From: Sedimentibacter saalensis
Lineage (GTDB): Bacteria > Bacillota > Clostridia > Tissierellales > Sedimentibacteraceae
DNA length: 64,000 nucleotides
Direction of reading: 5' to 3'
NCBI RefSeq assembly: GCF_007830175.1
Contig: NZ_VLKH01000010.1
Location: 92,436-156,435 of the forward strand
Both the position numbers and the translations under genes were made by a program. Positions 53,351 to 62,755 of this stretch are shown here, piece after piece. Under the pieces are notes generated by a model that was not told the DNA's origin, made no database searches, and saw nothing but the letters and a program-made list of their open reading frames with translations. The number at the start of each line of letters is the position of its first letter. The stretch's first letter is position 1.

Positions 53351-53863
53351 TTATTCTTGTACTATGCAGGAGCCATTTCTAAGTCCAAAACCATTTCCTG
53401 CCATGTTCCCGCCCTGGCCTCTTCCAAGACCGTTTCCTAATCCTCTGCCTTGAGCGTTTCCATTACCCATCATTCCACCAAATCCGGCACCAAACTGCTG
53501 TCCAACTCTTGTCTGGCCTGTTCCATCGCAAACTGCCTGATTTTCATCAATGGCTTTGATTATGGCTTCTGCCTCTTCCTGTGTCATGGTACCTGCCTCA
53601 ACTCTTTCCTGAATAATTGCAATTTTGTTTTCAAGCATAGCTGATTGAAATTCTTCCAACGAATCATAGTCTTTTGCAATTTCTCCATATGTTTTTCCGC
53701 TTTGTAATTTTTCTTCAGTTACTTCCTCAACTGTTTTTCCTGTTACTGCTGCAGCTAACTCAGCAGGCGTAGCAAAATTTGCTGCGGCAAAAGCCGTTAC
53801 TGTTGTTGTTCCTATTGCCATTACTACTGCTCCGAGTACTGCTAATTTTTTTAAATTTGTCAT
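53351..53863 (-). CDS. secreted protein with helical core and glycine-rich tail (DUF2680-like)
   Basis: A 170-residue protein with a signal peptide (LAVLGAVVMAIGTTTVTAFA, cleavage near residue 27), a helical core (about 30-110) with two TPAEL/TQEEA-type amphipathic turns as in DUF2680, and a glycine-, asparagine- and methionine-rich tail (GNGNAQGRGLGNGLGRG). The last residues hold one cysteine. Exported, probably surface or matrix bound. GGAGG precedes the ATG. Function unknown. Confidence 0.7.
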   Translation of the reverse strand: MTNLKKLAVLGAVVMAIGTTTVTAFAAANFATPAELAAAVTGKTVEEVTEEKLQSGKTYGEIAKDYDSLEEFQSAMLENKIAIIQERVEAGTMTQEEAEAIIKAIDENQAVCDGTGQTRVGQQFGAGFGGMMGNGNAQGRGLGNGLGRGQGGNMAGNGFGLRNGSCIVQE

Positions 53864-53979
53864 TTTATTGACCTCCCAATATTTGATTTTGTGTTTGTTT
53901 CTATGGTATTAATATAAAGCAGTACTATGGCAAAAATATGTCTTTTATATTTTATTTTTATGGTATTTAGTTACATTTA

Positions 53980-54009
53980 AAAGAACATCCTGAATTCAGG
54001 ATGTTCTTT
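53980..54009. terminator. perfect-palindrome terminator
   Basis: A perfect 30-base palindrome whose left arm is AAAGAACATCCTGAA, directly after the stop of the repeat protein gene (54015). The A/T ends give a U tract in both directions. The rest of 53864-54014 is AT-rich and empty. Confidence 0.75.
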
Positions 54010-54014
54010 GTATA

Positions 54015-54824
54015 TTATCTCCCCTGCCAGATGTGGATTAGGCTTTTGTTCATTCCTCGTGCAAACACGTCGGTTCTGTTAGGTCCCCACGATACTGCTG
54101 CAGGTTCTGAGTCAAGATTACCTCCAATGTTCTGCCAGTCTTCCCACCTTGTTCCATTCCATGTTCTCTTAATCAGATTGTTGTTTCTTCCTCGTGCAAA
54201 CACATCCAGATGATTTGGCCTGCGTGATGAAACTGCCGGTCCTGATGTCAATGTTCCTCCAAGGCTTTCCCAGCCGCTCCAGCTTCTGCCGTCCCACCAT
54301 TTGTGAATAAGATCGTTTCTCATTCCTCTTGCAAACACATCAATACGGTTTGGACCCCATGATACTGCTGCAGGAGAAGAGTTGAGGTTTCCTCCAAGGC
54401 TTTCCCAGTCATTCCACCTTGCCCCGTCCCACCACTTGTGGTAAAGAGCGTTGTCAGTTCCCCTTACAAATACATCCAGCCTGTTGGGCTGCCAGGATGC
54501 TGCTGCAGGTGCTGATGTCAAAACTCCGCCGAGATTTTCCCAGTCGTTCCATCTTGCTCCGTCCCACCATTTGTGATACATGGCATTGTCTGTTCCACGT
54601 ACAAATACGTCTATTCTGTTAGGCCCCCATGATACTGCTGCAGGTGCAGAAGTAAGAATGCCTCCGAGGTTTTCCCATATGCTCCAGCTTCTGCCGTCCC
54701 ACCACTTGTGGTACATGGCATTGTCAGAACCTCCCACAAAAACATCCAATCTGTTAGGCTGCCAGGATGAAACTGAAGGAGCTGTCGAAAGCACACCACC
54801 CAGATCCTCCCATCCAGACCATCC
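54015..54824 (-). repeat. six tandem 135-base coding repeats
   Basis: Within the lectin-like gene, six in-frame units of about 135 bases encode the propeller blades. Units two to four are closest in DNA as well as in protein, indicating recent duplication of pairs. Confidence 0.7.
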
Positions 54825-55232
54825 CTGGCCAGGTTCAGGACCAGGTCCAGGTCCTGGCATACCTCCACCGTCTCTTATAAGTTCCAGAACTATTTCAATA
54901 AGCCTTATTAAAATACGGTCCAGTCTGTTGCGAGGTATATTAAATTGTCTTACCATTAATCCATACCATGGAATTTGATTTTGAAACCTTGAATACAATT
55001 GATTTGCAGACATATTTCCTAACTGTTGGCTCATAACATAATTTACAGCAAGATAAAACAGCATATCAACTATATTTCTGTTTAGACCTTCCTGCTCAAG
55101 TTCATAATAAAGGCCGTCATGCTGTGAACGAATATTTTGCATGATATCCTGAACATTTCTTTCCCGCTGAGCAAATAAGTAATCTTGATTATTATTTATT
55201 GGTGCTTGAAATCCATATGGTTCATTAAACAT
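54015..55232 (-). CDS. six-repeat beta-propeller/PLL-lectin-like protein
   Basis: A 405-residue protein. Residues 1-120 are helical (QDIMQNIRSQHDG, RLIEIVLELI) with no signal peptide, then a GPGPGP linker (124-136), then six repeats of 45 residues (137-405) built on WxxWExLGG...PAAxSWGPNRxDVFxRGxDNxLxHKWWDG. This repeat is that of the PLL-type fucose-binding lectins and related DUF346 proteins, which form bladed propellers. Alternate repeats are most alike (WQPNRLDV versus WGPNRIDV). Binding sugars is an inference. The helical head lacks a known family; spore-surface proteins sometimes look so. AGGAGG precedes the ATG. Confidence 0.8.
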   Translation of the reverse strand: MFNEPYGFQAPINNNQDYLFAQRERNVQDIMQNIRSQHDGLYYELEQEGLNRNIVDMLFYLAVNYVMSQQLGNMSANQLYSRFQNQIPWYGLMVRQFNIPRNRLDRILIRLIEIVLELIRDGGGMPGPGPGPEPGQGWSGWEDLGGVLSTAPSVSSWQPNRLDVFVGGSDNAMYHKWWDGRSWSIWENLGGILTSAPAAVSWGPNRIDVFVRGTDNAMYHKWWDGARWNDWENLGGVLTSAPAAASWQPNRLDVFVRGTDNALYHKWWDGARWNDWESLGGNLNSSPAAVSWGPNRIDVFARGMRNDLIHKWWDGRSWSGWESLGGTLTSGPAVSSRRPNHLDVFARGRNNNLIKRTWNGTRWEDWQNIGGNLDSEPAAVSWGPNRTDVFARGMNKSLIHIWQGR

Positions 55233-55315
55233 TTTATATCCTCCTTAAATACTACTTATACTATTTTATTGTGATTTCCGGCACTTGTTACTGTTACATA
55301 GAAATTATGTTAATA

Positions 55316-55362
55316 AAAAAAGAGTGTGGACGGCTGTTTCACAGCCTGAGCACACTCTTAAT
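55316..55362 (-). terminator. strong terminator of the MFS/rph unit
   Basis: AAGAGTGTG (55320-55328) pairs with CACACTCTT (55351-55359) with an inner GGCTGT/ACAGCC helix; on the minus strand a run of seven T follows. A second hairpin, AATCTGATAAT/ATTATCAGATT (55360-55395), lies directly upstream of it in the transcript. Confidence 0.8.
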
Positions 55363-55436
55363 CTGATAATTGATTTTTCACCATATTATCAGATTTTAAA
55401 ACATTAGCAATTAATTAGCCTCGGTAAATTTTAACA

Positions 55437-56696
55437 TTACATACTGCTTGAAGACCTTGATAAAGAATTAAAAAATATAATAAATGTCAATACTATAAAC
55501 ACAGATGTTATCAGCACTGTCCAGTGCATTTCAGCTTTTTCTAGAATCATTCCATAAACAAGAGCACCAAGGGGTATTCCTCCGCGAGAAATCATACTTA
55601 CTAATGAAAACACACGAGACATATATTCATTTGGTGTCGCCTGTTGAATAAAAGTCTGAACTGGAACAGAGATAAACATATTTCCCGCACTAAAAATACC
55701 TAGCACTGTAGCCAATAAAATAAAGTAAATGATTGTATCATTACCTAATGTTAGTACACTGATGGGGAAAATTAAAGCTGTAAACAATAGCATTCCACAC
55801 AAAAGTATAATAGAGCCTATAACAAGTAGCTTAGTCATCCTTTTTTCTTTTCTATATAATAAACCAATCATAATACTCCCTATTAGTGAGCCCAATATAA
55901 TGATTGTTTGTAGATAACCGTATTGTACATCTGTATATGATAAACTTCTCTTGAAAAACAATGGTAGCATCACACTAAAAATTGGCTGTATGACAAAATA
56001 GCTCACTAAAAGAAAACAGCTTAATTTACGAATAAGATTATTTTGCAAAACAAATTTGATACCTTCAGATAAATCATTCATAATTCCTTTTATACCATCT
56101 GTAGCTTTCTGCTTTATATGAATATACCCAATGCCCATCTCACTGATTCCAGATAATAAAAATGAAACCGCATTAGCAAAAAACACAATAGTTATTCCAA
56201 AATTAGCATATAGTGCAGCACCTATCAATGGACCTACTAATACAGATGCACTCCTAGCAGAAGCTACAGTTGAATTATGACGAGTCAATTGTTCCTTATC
56301 CACCAGCTGGGGGAGCATTCCCCTTGTAGCAGGTTCAAATAACCCATTCATTAATGAAATAATTACCTGTACAGTTAGTAATAACGAAAGCTTCATTGTG
56401 CCTAAATAGGACAACCAACCTAACCCTAATAATACTACAGCACTGATGAAGTCGGTAACTACCATAATTCTTTTTCTATTCAGTCTATCTCCAATAACTC
56501 CTGCAAAAGGATATACAAGAAGCGCTGGTAATAAAGACAAGAAAGAAAAAACCCCTACTGTATTAGCCGTCCCGCCTATATCTATAATATATAGGGGCAT
56601 AATCATCATTTGAATGCTCGTTCCAGTATCAGATACAATTCTACCTAATAAGAACAATAAAAAGTTAGAGTTGATGCATTTTCTTTCTCTTTTCAT
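55437..56696 (-). CDS. MFS efflux transporter, macrolide-exporter-like
   Basis: A 419-residue twelve-helix MFS protein. FAGVIGDRLNRKRIMVVTD is the loop 2-3 motif, and the layout resembles Mef/EnrP-type drug exporters. The start at 56696 has GGAGG about 10 bases upstream; a TTG at 56717 overlaps the ribosome site. It follows the rifampin-phosphotransferase-like gene by 42 bases and shares its promoter, so it is likely part of a resistance unit. Substrate unknown. Confidence 0.83.
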   Translation of the reverse strand: MKRERKCINSNFLLFLLGRIVSDTGTSIQMMIMPLYIIDIGGTANTVGVFSFLSLLPALLVYPFAGVIGDRLNRKRIMVVTDFISAVVLLGLGWLSYLGTMKLSLLLTVQVIISLMNGLFEPATRGMLPQLVDKEQLTRHNSTVASARSASVLVGPLIGAALYANFGITIVFFANAVSFLLSGISEMGIGYIHIKQKATDGIKGIMNDLSEGIKFVLQNNLIRKLSCFLLVSYFVIQPIFSVMLPLFFKRSLSYTDVQYGYLQTIIILGSLIGSIMIGLLYRKEKRMTKLLVIGSIILLCGMLLFTALIFPISVLTLGNDTIIYFILLATVLGIFSAGNMFISVPVQTFIQQATPNEYMSRVFSLVSMISRGGIPLGALVYGMILEKAEMHWTVLITSVFIVLTFIIFFNSLSRSSSSM

Positions 56697-56738
56697 TCGG
56701 TCATTTCCTCCTGTCAATTATGAAGCCTTCAGTAATAT

Positions 56739-59372
56739 TTACGAATCCTGTTGTAATATTTCTATATAACCTTCAGTTCCATTTACTCTAATCCTCTGTC
56801 CGTCTTTAATAAGTTTAGTGGCATTTTCAACTCCTACTACTGCAGGTATACCATACTCTCGAGTTACAACGGCTCCATGGGTCATTAATCCTCCCACCTC
56901 TGTAACAAGCCCTTTAATAGATACAAACAATGGAGTCCAGCTAGGATCAGTAAATGATGTTATTAAAATATCACCCTCCTCTATGCTGGCATCCTCCAAT
57001 TTCAAAACAACTCTTGCTGTACCCTCGATGATACCAGCTGAGACTGGAACCCCTACAAAAGCGCCTTCTGGAATATTTTCAGTGTTATACTCCCCAGAAA
57101 TCACTTCCCCTTCTGAAGTCAATACTCTAGGCGGCGTAAGCTTTTCATATGTTTTATACGCTTCTTTTCTCTTGGCAATTAAATTGTAATCTATCTTTTG
57201 TGTCTTAACGACATCTCGTAATTCGTCAAAATATAGATAATAAATATCCTCTATATCATTAATTAGTCCCTTTTGTAGTAAAGCATTTGCCTCCTTTATT
57301 AGAGCATTCTTATAAATTTGAAAACGCTTAATAAATGAATACTTAGGATATTCCCTAAAACCAATCACATTCCTTAAAACACTAATCATTTTCTTTGTCT
57401 TTTTAACCTTTGATTTTCCACCAGGCAATTGTTCTATTCTACCTAGTAGTTCTTGTTTTTTTGCTAATGCTTCTAGACGCCCCTGCTCAAATTTATCAAC
57501 ACTTGTAGTTTCCTCAACGCTTTTTATATTACTTAGAATCATAGGAATAATAGCTGTCGGTTTTTCACTCCAACGGGTCTTTGTTATATCTATCTCACCA
57601 GGGCAACGCATACCATACCTTTCAAGAAACTTCTCCATGGCCGTACCTACAGTTTTTCCACCTTCTAATTTTGATAAATCGTCAAAAAATGTCTCATCTG
57701 AAGCATTATTCAAATATTCAATAACTTCTGGGTATTGTCTTGAAACATCTGCTATCTCTAAAAGTGCAAACCCCATTTCAGTAGTAACATTATTTTCTAC
57801 TGATTTAGAGAGCATATCTGCTGCACCCTTTTCTCCTAACCATTTTTCGATTTTTTTATTTATCCAACTAGATACAAATCCACCCACTACCATCATTTTC
57901 ATATTTTCAGGACCTGTGAGAACATCCTTTAAATCATTTGTATCTTTTAAAATAAATTCAAACAGCTTTTCTCCTGACAATGTTTTAATTTTTTGTTCCA
58001 TATCCACTATTAATTTCTCATTATAGGTGATTATATCTTTTATATCTTTAACATCATTTTTCCTGTACACTTTAATTGCAGGTATTATCCATGCTAGAGC
58101 TCCTGTACCTGCATTTATAGTACCCTTTCCTTTTGGAAGCTTATTGATAAAATCTATATTTTTCATTAAGTTAACAAGAGCATTCTTCATGAGTATGTCA
58201 GCATTTCCCGCACTAGAAATTAAGACCTTTCTTCCAATAGGTGAAGATAAATCATATGTCCCATCAATAAAAAGTCTACCGCCAGCGGGCTTTAAATTTT
58301 GTCCAAACCAAAATGATAGCATTTGACAAAATGACATTCCCAATGGTTTGATATCCTCAGTCATCATCTGTAAGTGTCCTAATGATACATACACACGGTT
58401 ATTCGAGTCTTCTTCCTCTGGGATTGGGTATAATGTCGTGATAGGGCGACTCTGGACAATATAAAACATTCCATCAAACAGGCACCACTCAATATCTTGA
58501 GGATGGCCAAAATAATACTCAATATTCCTTCCTATTTCTTCAAGCTGTAAGATCTGTTCATCACTCAGTGTTAGTACATTTTGTTTTTCTAATTCAATTT
58601 TTCTTTCTTCAGTACCTCCTTGGTTCAGAGGACTAATTGCTAATTTTTTTATTGAAATCTTTTTGTGGATAATCTTACCATCTCGAACCTTGTAATTGTC
58701 TGCATTAACTAAACCAGAGACCAAGGCTTCACCAAGTCCATAACTTGCATCTATAGAAAGTACTTTTCGGTTAAATGTTACAGGGTCAGCTGTAAACATA
58801 ATTCCAGAAACTTCAGGAAAAATCATCTTTTGAATCACCACAGATAAATATACCTTGTGATGATCAAATCCATTTTGTATTCGATAAATTACAGCACGAT
58901 CTGTAAACAAAGACGCCCAACACTTTTTAATATAATGCAGAATAGAATCTATGCCAATTACATTCAAGTAGGTGTCCTGCTGCCCAGCAAATGAAGCTAA
59001 TGGCAAATCCTCAGCTGTAGCACTTGACCGTACAGCATATGCATCCTTCTCACCAAACTTATATAAACAATTAATAATATCAGACTTAATTTCTTCACTG
59101 ATTTCTTTTTCTTCTATTGCTTTACGAATTTTACCGCTAATTTCCTCAATTTTCTCTCTGTCTCTTGCCTGAAGCGATGATAATTTATCTAAAAGCATAT
59201 TTAACTCTTCACACTCAACTGCCTTTTTATATGCCTCAGTTGTGATGCAAAATCCCTCTGGTACAAGTATTCCTTCAATTTTAGACAGCTCACCTAAATT
59301 TAATCCTTTTCCTCCAACAACCATAAGCTTTGTTTTATCAATTTCCTTAAAGCTAAGCACATAAGAATTCAT
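56739..59372 (-). CDS. rph: rifampin phosphotransferase-like PEP-utilising enzyme
   Basis: An 877-residue three-domain enzyme: ATP-binding PPDK/PEP-synthase N-domain (about 1-320, from VGGKGLNLGELSKIEG to DIEWCLFDGMFYIVQSRPITTL), a central rifamycin-binding-type region (about 340-750), and the swivelling phosphohistidine domain with H832 in [28 protein letters not shown]. Length and spacing match Rph, which moves the beta-phosphate of ATP to rifampin. The start at 59372 has AGGAGG 7 bases upstream. The promoter overlaps a TetR-type operator. A PEP synthase of other function cannot be excluded. Confidence 0.82.
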   Translation of the reverse strand: MNSYVLSFKEIDKTKLMVVGGKGLNLGELSKIEGILVPEGFCITTEAYKKAVECEELNMLLDKLSSLQARDREKIEEISGKIRKAIEEKEISEEIKSDIINCLYKFGEKDAYAVRSSATAEDLPLASFAGQQDTYLNVIGIDSILHYIKKCWASLFTDRAVIYRIQNGFDHHKVYLSVVIQKMIFPEVSGIMFTADPVTFNRKVLSIDASYGLGEALVSGLVNADNYKVRDGKIIHKKISIKKLAISPLNQGGTEERKIELEKQNVLTLSDEQILQLEEIGRNIEYYFGHPQDIEWCLFDGMFYIVQSRPITTLYPIPEEEDSNNRVYVSLGHLQMMTEDIKPLGMSFCQMLSFWFGQNLKPAGGRLFIDGTYDLSSPIGRKVLISSAGNADILMKNALVNLMKNIDFINKLPKGKGTINAGTGALAWIIPAIKVYRKNDVKDIKDIITYNEKLIVDMEQKIKTLSGEKLFEFILKDTNDLKDVLTGPENMKMMVVGGFVSSWINKKIEKWLGEKGAADMLSKSVENNVTTEMGFALLEIADVSRQYPEVIEYLNNASDETFFDDLSKLEGGKTVGTAMEKFLERYGMRCPGEIDITKTRWSEKPTAIIPMILSNIKSVEETTSVDKFEQGRLEALAKKQELLGRIEQLPGGKSKVKKTKKMISVLRNVIGFREYPKYSFIKRFQIYKNALIKEANALLQKGLINDIEDIYYLYFDELRDVVKTQKIDYNLIAKRKEAYKTYEKLTPPRVLTSEGEVISGEYNTENIPEGAFVGVPVSAGIIEGTARVVLKLEDASIEEGDILITSFTDPSWTPLFVSIKGLVTEVGGLMTHGAVVTREYGIPAVVGVENATKLIKDGQRIRVNGTEGYIEILQQDS

Positions 59373-59400
59373 GCAAATACCTCCTAGACATAAATTAAAA

Positions 59401-59493
59401 TTATGAAATATTTTCAGTATATATTTCATAATATATCACAAAAATCACATTGTCAATATATTTATGAAATATTATCTTGAAATATTTCATAAA
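59401..59493. promoter_or_regulatory. divergent promoters with two copies of a TetR operator
   Basis: ATGAAATAT-N9-ATATTTCAT occurs twice, at 59404-59430 and 59464-59490, centres 60 bases apart. In the first the arms extend to 12 bases (59401-59433), in the second to 13 (59461-59493). On the minus strand TTGACA (59452-59457), 17 bases, TATTAT (59429-59434) form the rph promoter, with its -10 inside operator 1. On the + strand TTGTCA (59451-59456), 16 bases, TATCTT form the TetR promoter, inside operator 2. The TetR gene should therefore control both. Confidence 0.8.
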
Positions 59494-59523
59494 TATTGTT
59501 ACACTTGTAATGAGGTGAATCAT

Positions 59524-60096
59524 ATGAATGGATTTGAAATACGCAGAGAAAATAAAATTAATGATATATTAAATGCTGCTCTTAAACTTTTTTCAATGTA
59601 TGGTATAAAAAAAGTCAGTATTGCTGAAATCGCAAAAAGTGCTAATGTATCTCAAGTTAGTATATATAATTTTTTTGAAAGTAAAGAAAATTTGGCAAGA
59701 CAGGCTTTCTTCAAAATAATGGATGACATAATGATTGATATGAAAGCTCTAGTTGAAAGCGATCTCTCTTTTAAAGAAAAAATAAACAAGATGCATTTTA
59801 TTTCTACTAATTCCAGCAATACATTTATTGAAATTTTTAATCAGATTGATTTTATAAAGGACCCTTTAATTCAGAAATTTCTTGATGAATATGGCGAGAA
59901 TAAAACCATTCCCTTGCTAATGCAATTAATCGATCAAGGTAAATTAGAAGGGGATTTAGATACTGACATTTCCCCTGAATCAATTTTGATTTACATTCAT
60001 GCAGTAAATAAAGCTCTACAGTCTAACTTAGATCAAAAAGTACGTAGCGATTTAGGCAAATTATTTTTTTATGGAATATTTAAAACAAGTAAATAA
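59524..60096 (+). CDS. TetR-family repressor
   Basis: A 190-residue TetR protein. HTH at about 25-62 (ALKLFSMYGIKKVSIAEIAKSANVSQVSIYNFFESKENL); variable C-terminal ligand domain. The start at 59524 has GAGGTG 6 bases upstream; the frame extends 20 codons back through the operator, without a ribosome site. It is divergent from rph and should repress both genes through the twin operators. Confidence 0.87.
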   Translation: MNGFEIRRENKINDILNAALKLFSMYGIKKVSIAEIAKSANVSQVSIYNFFESKENLARQAFFKIMDDIMIDMKALVESDLSFKEKINKMHFISTNSSNTFIEIFNQIDFIKDPLIQKFLDEYGENKTIPLLMQLIDQGKLEGDLDTDISPESILIYIHAVNKALQSNLDQKVRSDLGKLFFYGIFKTSK

Positions 60097-60110
60097 TTAA
60101 TTCTATTGCA

Positions 60111-60160
60111 AATAAAGCAAGGTACTCTTCTCGAATAAAAGTAGGTATCTTGCTTTATTC
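60111..60160. terminator. bidirectional terminator
   Basis: AATAAAGCAAG (60111-60121) pairs with CTTGCTTTATT (60149-60159). It ends the TetR gene on the + strand and lies next to the decayed rph copy. Confidence 0.75.
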
Positions 60161-60169
60161 TCTTATTGT

Positions 60170-60432
<263 letters not shown>

Positions 60433-60444
60433 ATTAGAAAAAAA

Positions 60445-60477
60445 AATGACTCTTGATTTAAATAATCAAGGGTCATT
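60445..60477. terminator. intrinsic terminator
   Basis: AATGACTCTTGATT (60445-60458) pairs with AATCAAGGGTCATT (60464-60477) with one wobble pair, flanked by A and T runs. It probably once ended a unit related to the rph remnant, or ends the MATE unit. Confidence 0.65.
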
Positions 60478-60590
60478 AAAAAATACCAAGTGTCGGGGTT
60501 GTCAATAGTCTGAACACGGCAAGACGTGTTAGTTATTTACAATCTTATGATGTATCACGGCGCTGGCCGTGCAGATTTTCAATTTAATTA

Positions 60591-62006
60591 TTATTTTGCT
60601 CCCTGCAATGCACCGCCTGCAATGTCATCACCATCATCTCCGCCAAAGCAATCTGAAATTGGCTCAATTTTCGTGCTGTATATGATCTTCAGGAAAAATA
60701 TGCTCAATACAAGAGAAGCTACTTCCGCTATTGGATATGACCACCATACAAGGTTCACATTGCCTGTGAGAGAAAGAAGATATGCTGCTGGAACAAGGAC
60801 CACCAGCTGTCTGCCCACCGAAACCATGAGACTCATTACACCATTGCCAAATGCCTGGAAAACAGACCCTGCAACAACTGAAAATCCTGCAAAAATATAA
60901 CTGAGACTTATAATCCTTAGAGCCGGAATTCCAATGTTTATCATGTCATTTGAAGCATTGAATAATAAAAGCATCTTTTCAGGGTACAGCTGTATTATTA
61001 AAAGTGCAAAAAGCATTATTCCAATGGCAATTTCTATGCTCAATCTGATTGTGTGAATTATTCTTTCCTTGTATCTGGCGCCATAATTGTATGAAATTAT
61101 GGGAACCATACCGTTATTGAGGCCAAACACCGGCATGAACGCAAAACTTTGAAGCTTGTAGTACACTCCGAACACAGCTGTTGCTGTTGCTGAAAATTTC
61201 ATCAGAATATTGTTGATGCAGTATGTTGTAACAGAAGTGATTGAAAGCATTATTATTGACGGAATACCAATTGCATAGATTTTTTTAATTGTTTTTATGT
61301 TAGGTCTGAAGCCATTTGCCTGAATTTTAATTTCATTGTTGTATTTGACGTTAAAAACAACAGCTAAAAGCCATGCGGCAATTTGACCTATGACAGTTGC
61401 CAGAGCTGCTCCTTCTATTCCCATTTTTGGCATGCCAAACAAACCGAATATTAATATTGGATCAAGTATTATGTTTATGATTGCACCGATTCCCTGCGTC
61501 ATCATTGTGAATATGGTTTTTCCTGTGGATTGCAGCAGACGTTCAAATGTTACCTGTCCGAAAATCCCAATAGAAGCAATGGTGCATACAGATAAGTAAG
61601 AAATTCCGTATTCAATTATTTCAGCGTTGTTTGTCTGAGCTCCAAAATAAGGTCTGACAAATGTCATTCCAAAAACAAGGAATAACAAATAGCTTAAAAA
61701 TGCCAGAAATATTCCATTGTCTGCAATGCTGTTTACTTCTTCCATGTTTTTCTCACCAAGGTTTTTTGAAAGCAAAGCATTGATTCCTACACCTGTACCT
61801 ACTGCTATAGCCACCATAAGGTTTTGAACCGGAAAAGACAGCGATACTGCAGTCAGTGCATCCTCGCTGATTCTTGCAACGAATATGCTGTCAACAACAT
61901 TATATAAAGCCTGTACTACCATTGATATCATCATGGGTATAGACATACTTACCAGCAATTTTCTAACAGGCATTACACCCATTTTGTTTTCTTTGATTTG
62001 TTCCAT
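60591..62006 (-). CDS. MATE-family multidrug efflux protein
   Basis: A 471-residue twelve-helix exporter of the MATE (NorM/DinF-like) family: PVRKLLVSMSIPMMISMVVQALYNVVDSIFVAR at the start and the matching second half around residue 245. The start at 62006 is chosen because AAGGAGG is 7 bases upstream; the frame extends 31 codons without a site. It exports cationic drugs or metabolites with Na+ or H+. No regulator sits next to it. A CACGGC-type stem (60557-60572) lies after its stop without a clear T run. Confidence 0.88.
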   Translation of the reverse strand: MEQIKENKMGVMPVRKLLVSMSIPMMISMVVQALYNVVDSIFVARISEDALTAVSLSFPVQNLMVAIAVGTGVGINALLSKNLGEKNMEEVNSIADNGIFLAFLSYLLFLVFGMTFVRPYFGAQTNNAEIIEYGISYLSVCTIASIGIFGQVTFERLLQSTGKTIFTMMTQGIGAIINIILDPILIFGLFGMPKMGIEGAALATVIGQIAAWLLAVVFNVKYNNEIKIQANGFRPNIKTIKKIYAIGIPSIIMLSITSVTTYCINNILMKFSATATAVFGVYYKLQSFAFMPVFGLNNGMVPIISYNYGARYKERIIHTIRLSIEIAIGIMLFALLIIQLYPEKMLLLFNASNDMINIGIPALRIISLSYIFAGFSVVAGSVFQAFGNGVMSLMVSVGRQLVVLVPAAYLLSLTGNVNLVWWSYPIAEVASLVLSIFFLKIIYSTKIEPISDCFGGDDGDDIAGGALQGAK

Positions 62007-62027
62007 TTTGTCCTCCTTCAAGTCAAG

Positions 62028-62057
62028 AAAAAAAAGCTGCCTGAGCAACTTTTTCTT
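62028..62057 (-). terminator. intrinsic terminator of the isochorismatase-like gene
   Basis: AAAAAGCTGC (62031-62040) pairs with GCAACTTTTT (62045-62054) through one G-U pair on the minus-strand RNA; T-rich on exit. It lies between the isochorismatase-like gene and the MATE start. Confidence 0.6.
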
Positions 62058-62114
62058 GCAAAACAATATTATATTCCTAATGATATAATAAGTCAACATG
62101 AAGTATATATTTAC

Positions 62115-62672
62115 TTATTGTTGATTTTCAGCACCTATGTATTCATCCACTGTCATAACCCTGGCAAATGTACCATTCAAGGAAGCCATAAACACATCAT
62201 GAACCACACTTGCATGGATTTCTCCGTTTTTTGTGTTCAAGTTCTTTGTTGTGCACGCATCTTCAAGTACAGTTACATCATATCCGTAATTTTGCGCTGC
62301 TCGGACAGTTGTATCAATGCACATATGACTCATCATTCCGGCTACTACAAGCTTGGAAGCCTTTAAATCATCCAGACATGTCTTGAGATCAGTATTAAGA
62401 AATGAACTTGGATAATTCTTTTCCATTATAGTTTCACCATGAACAGGCATGACATTTTTATGAATTTCACACTTTCTCATCAGCTCCTGCTTAGTTATTT
62501 TATTGTCCTTGAAAAGGTGTTTTATATATATTACAGGCAAATTTTTGCTTCTGAAATGATTCAATATTTTAGCAGCCTTTAAAGATGCTTCATCAGCATC
62601 GAACAGTTTATAACTTCCTTCCTCAAAATACATGTTTTGAATATCAATTATAATCAGTACTGTATCATTCAT
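62115..62672 (-). CDS. isochorismatase-family cysteine hydrolase
   Basis: A 185-residue hydrolase with the D-K-C triad of the family: D10 in IIIDIQNMYF, K in IMEKNYPSSF (about 98) and C in GMMSHMCIDTT (about 129). Family members cleave amides (nicotinamide, N-carbamoyl sarcosine, ureidoacrylate) or the enol ether of isochorismate. The start at 62672 is chosen because AGGAG is 7 bases upstream. It ends a run of three same-strand genes with HutD-like and DUF1904 proteins. Confidence 0.83.
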   Translation of the reverse strand: MNDTVLIIIDIQNMYFEEGSYKLFDADEASLKAAKILNHFRSKNLPVIYIKHLFKDNKITKQELMRKCEIHKNVMPVHGETIMEKNYPSSFLNTDLKTCLDDLKASKLVVAGMMSHMCIDTTVRAAQNYGYDVTVLEDACTTKNLNTKNGEIHASVVHDVFMASLNGTFARVMTVDEYIGAENQQ

Positions 62673-62755
62673 AGCCATACTCCTACTATATATTTTCAAT
62701 TGCATTTCTTGCCCAGTCTGAATCAGCTAAACTGCGTTCAATGAAATCACTTCAT

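Noticed and set aside
59464..59523. A longer TetR start.
   Set aside because: The extra codons lie inside operator 2; the GAGGTG site favours the ATG at 59524.
60540..60580. CACGGC stem after the MATE gene as a terminator.
   Set aside because: There is no T run on the minus strand; the hairpin at 60445-60477 is a better terminator.
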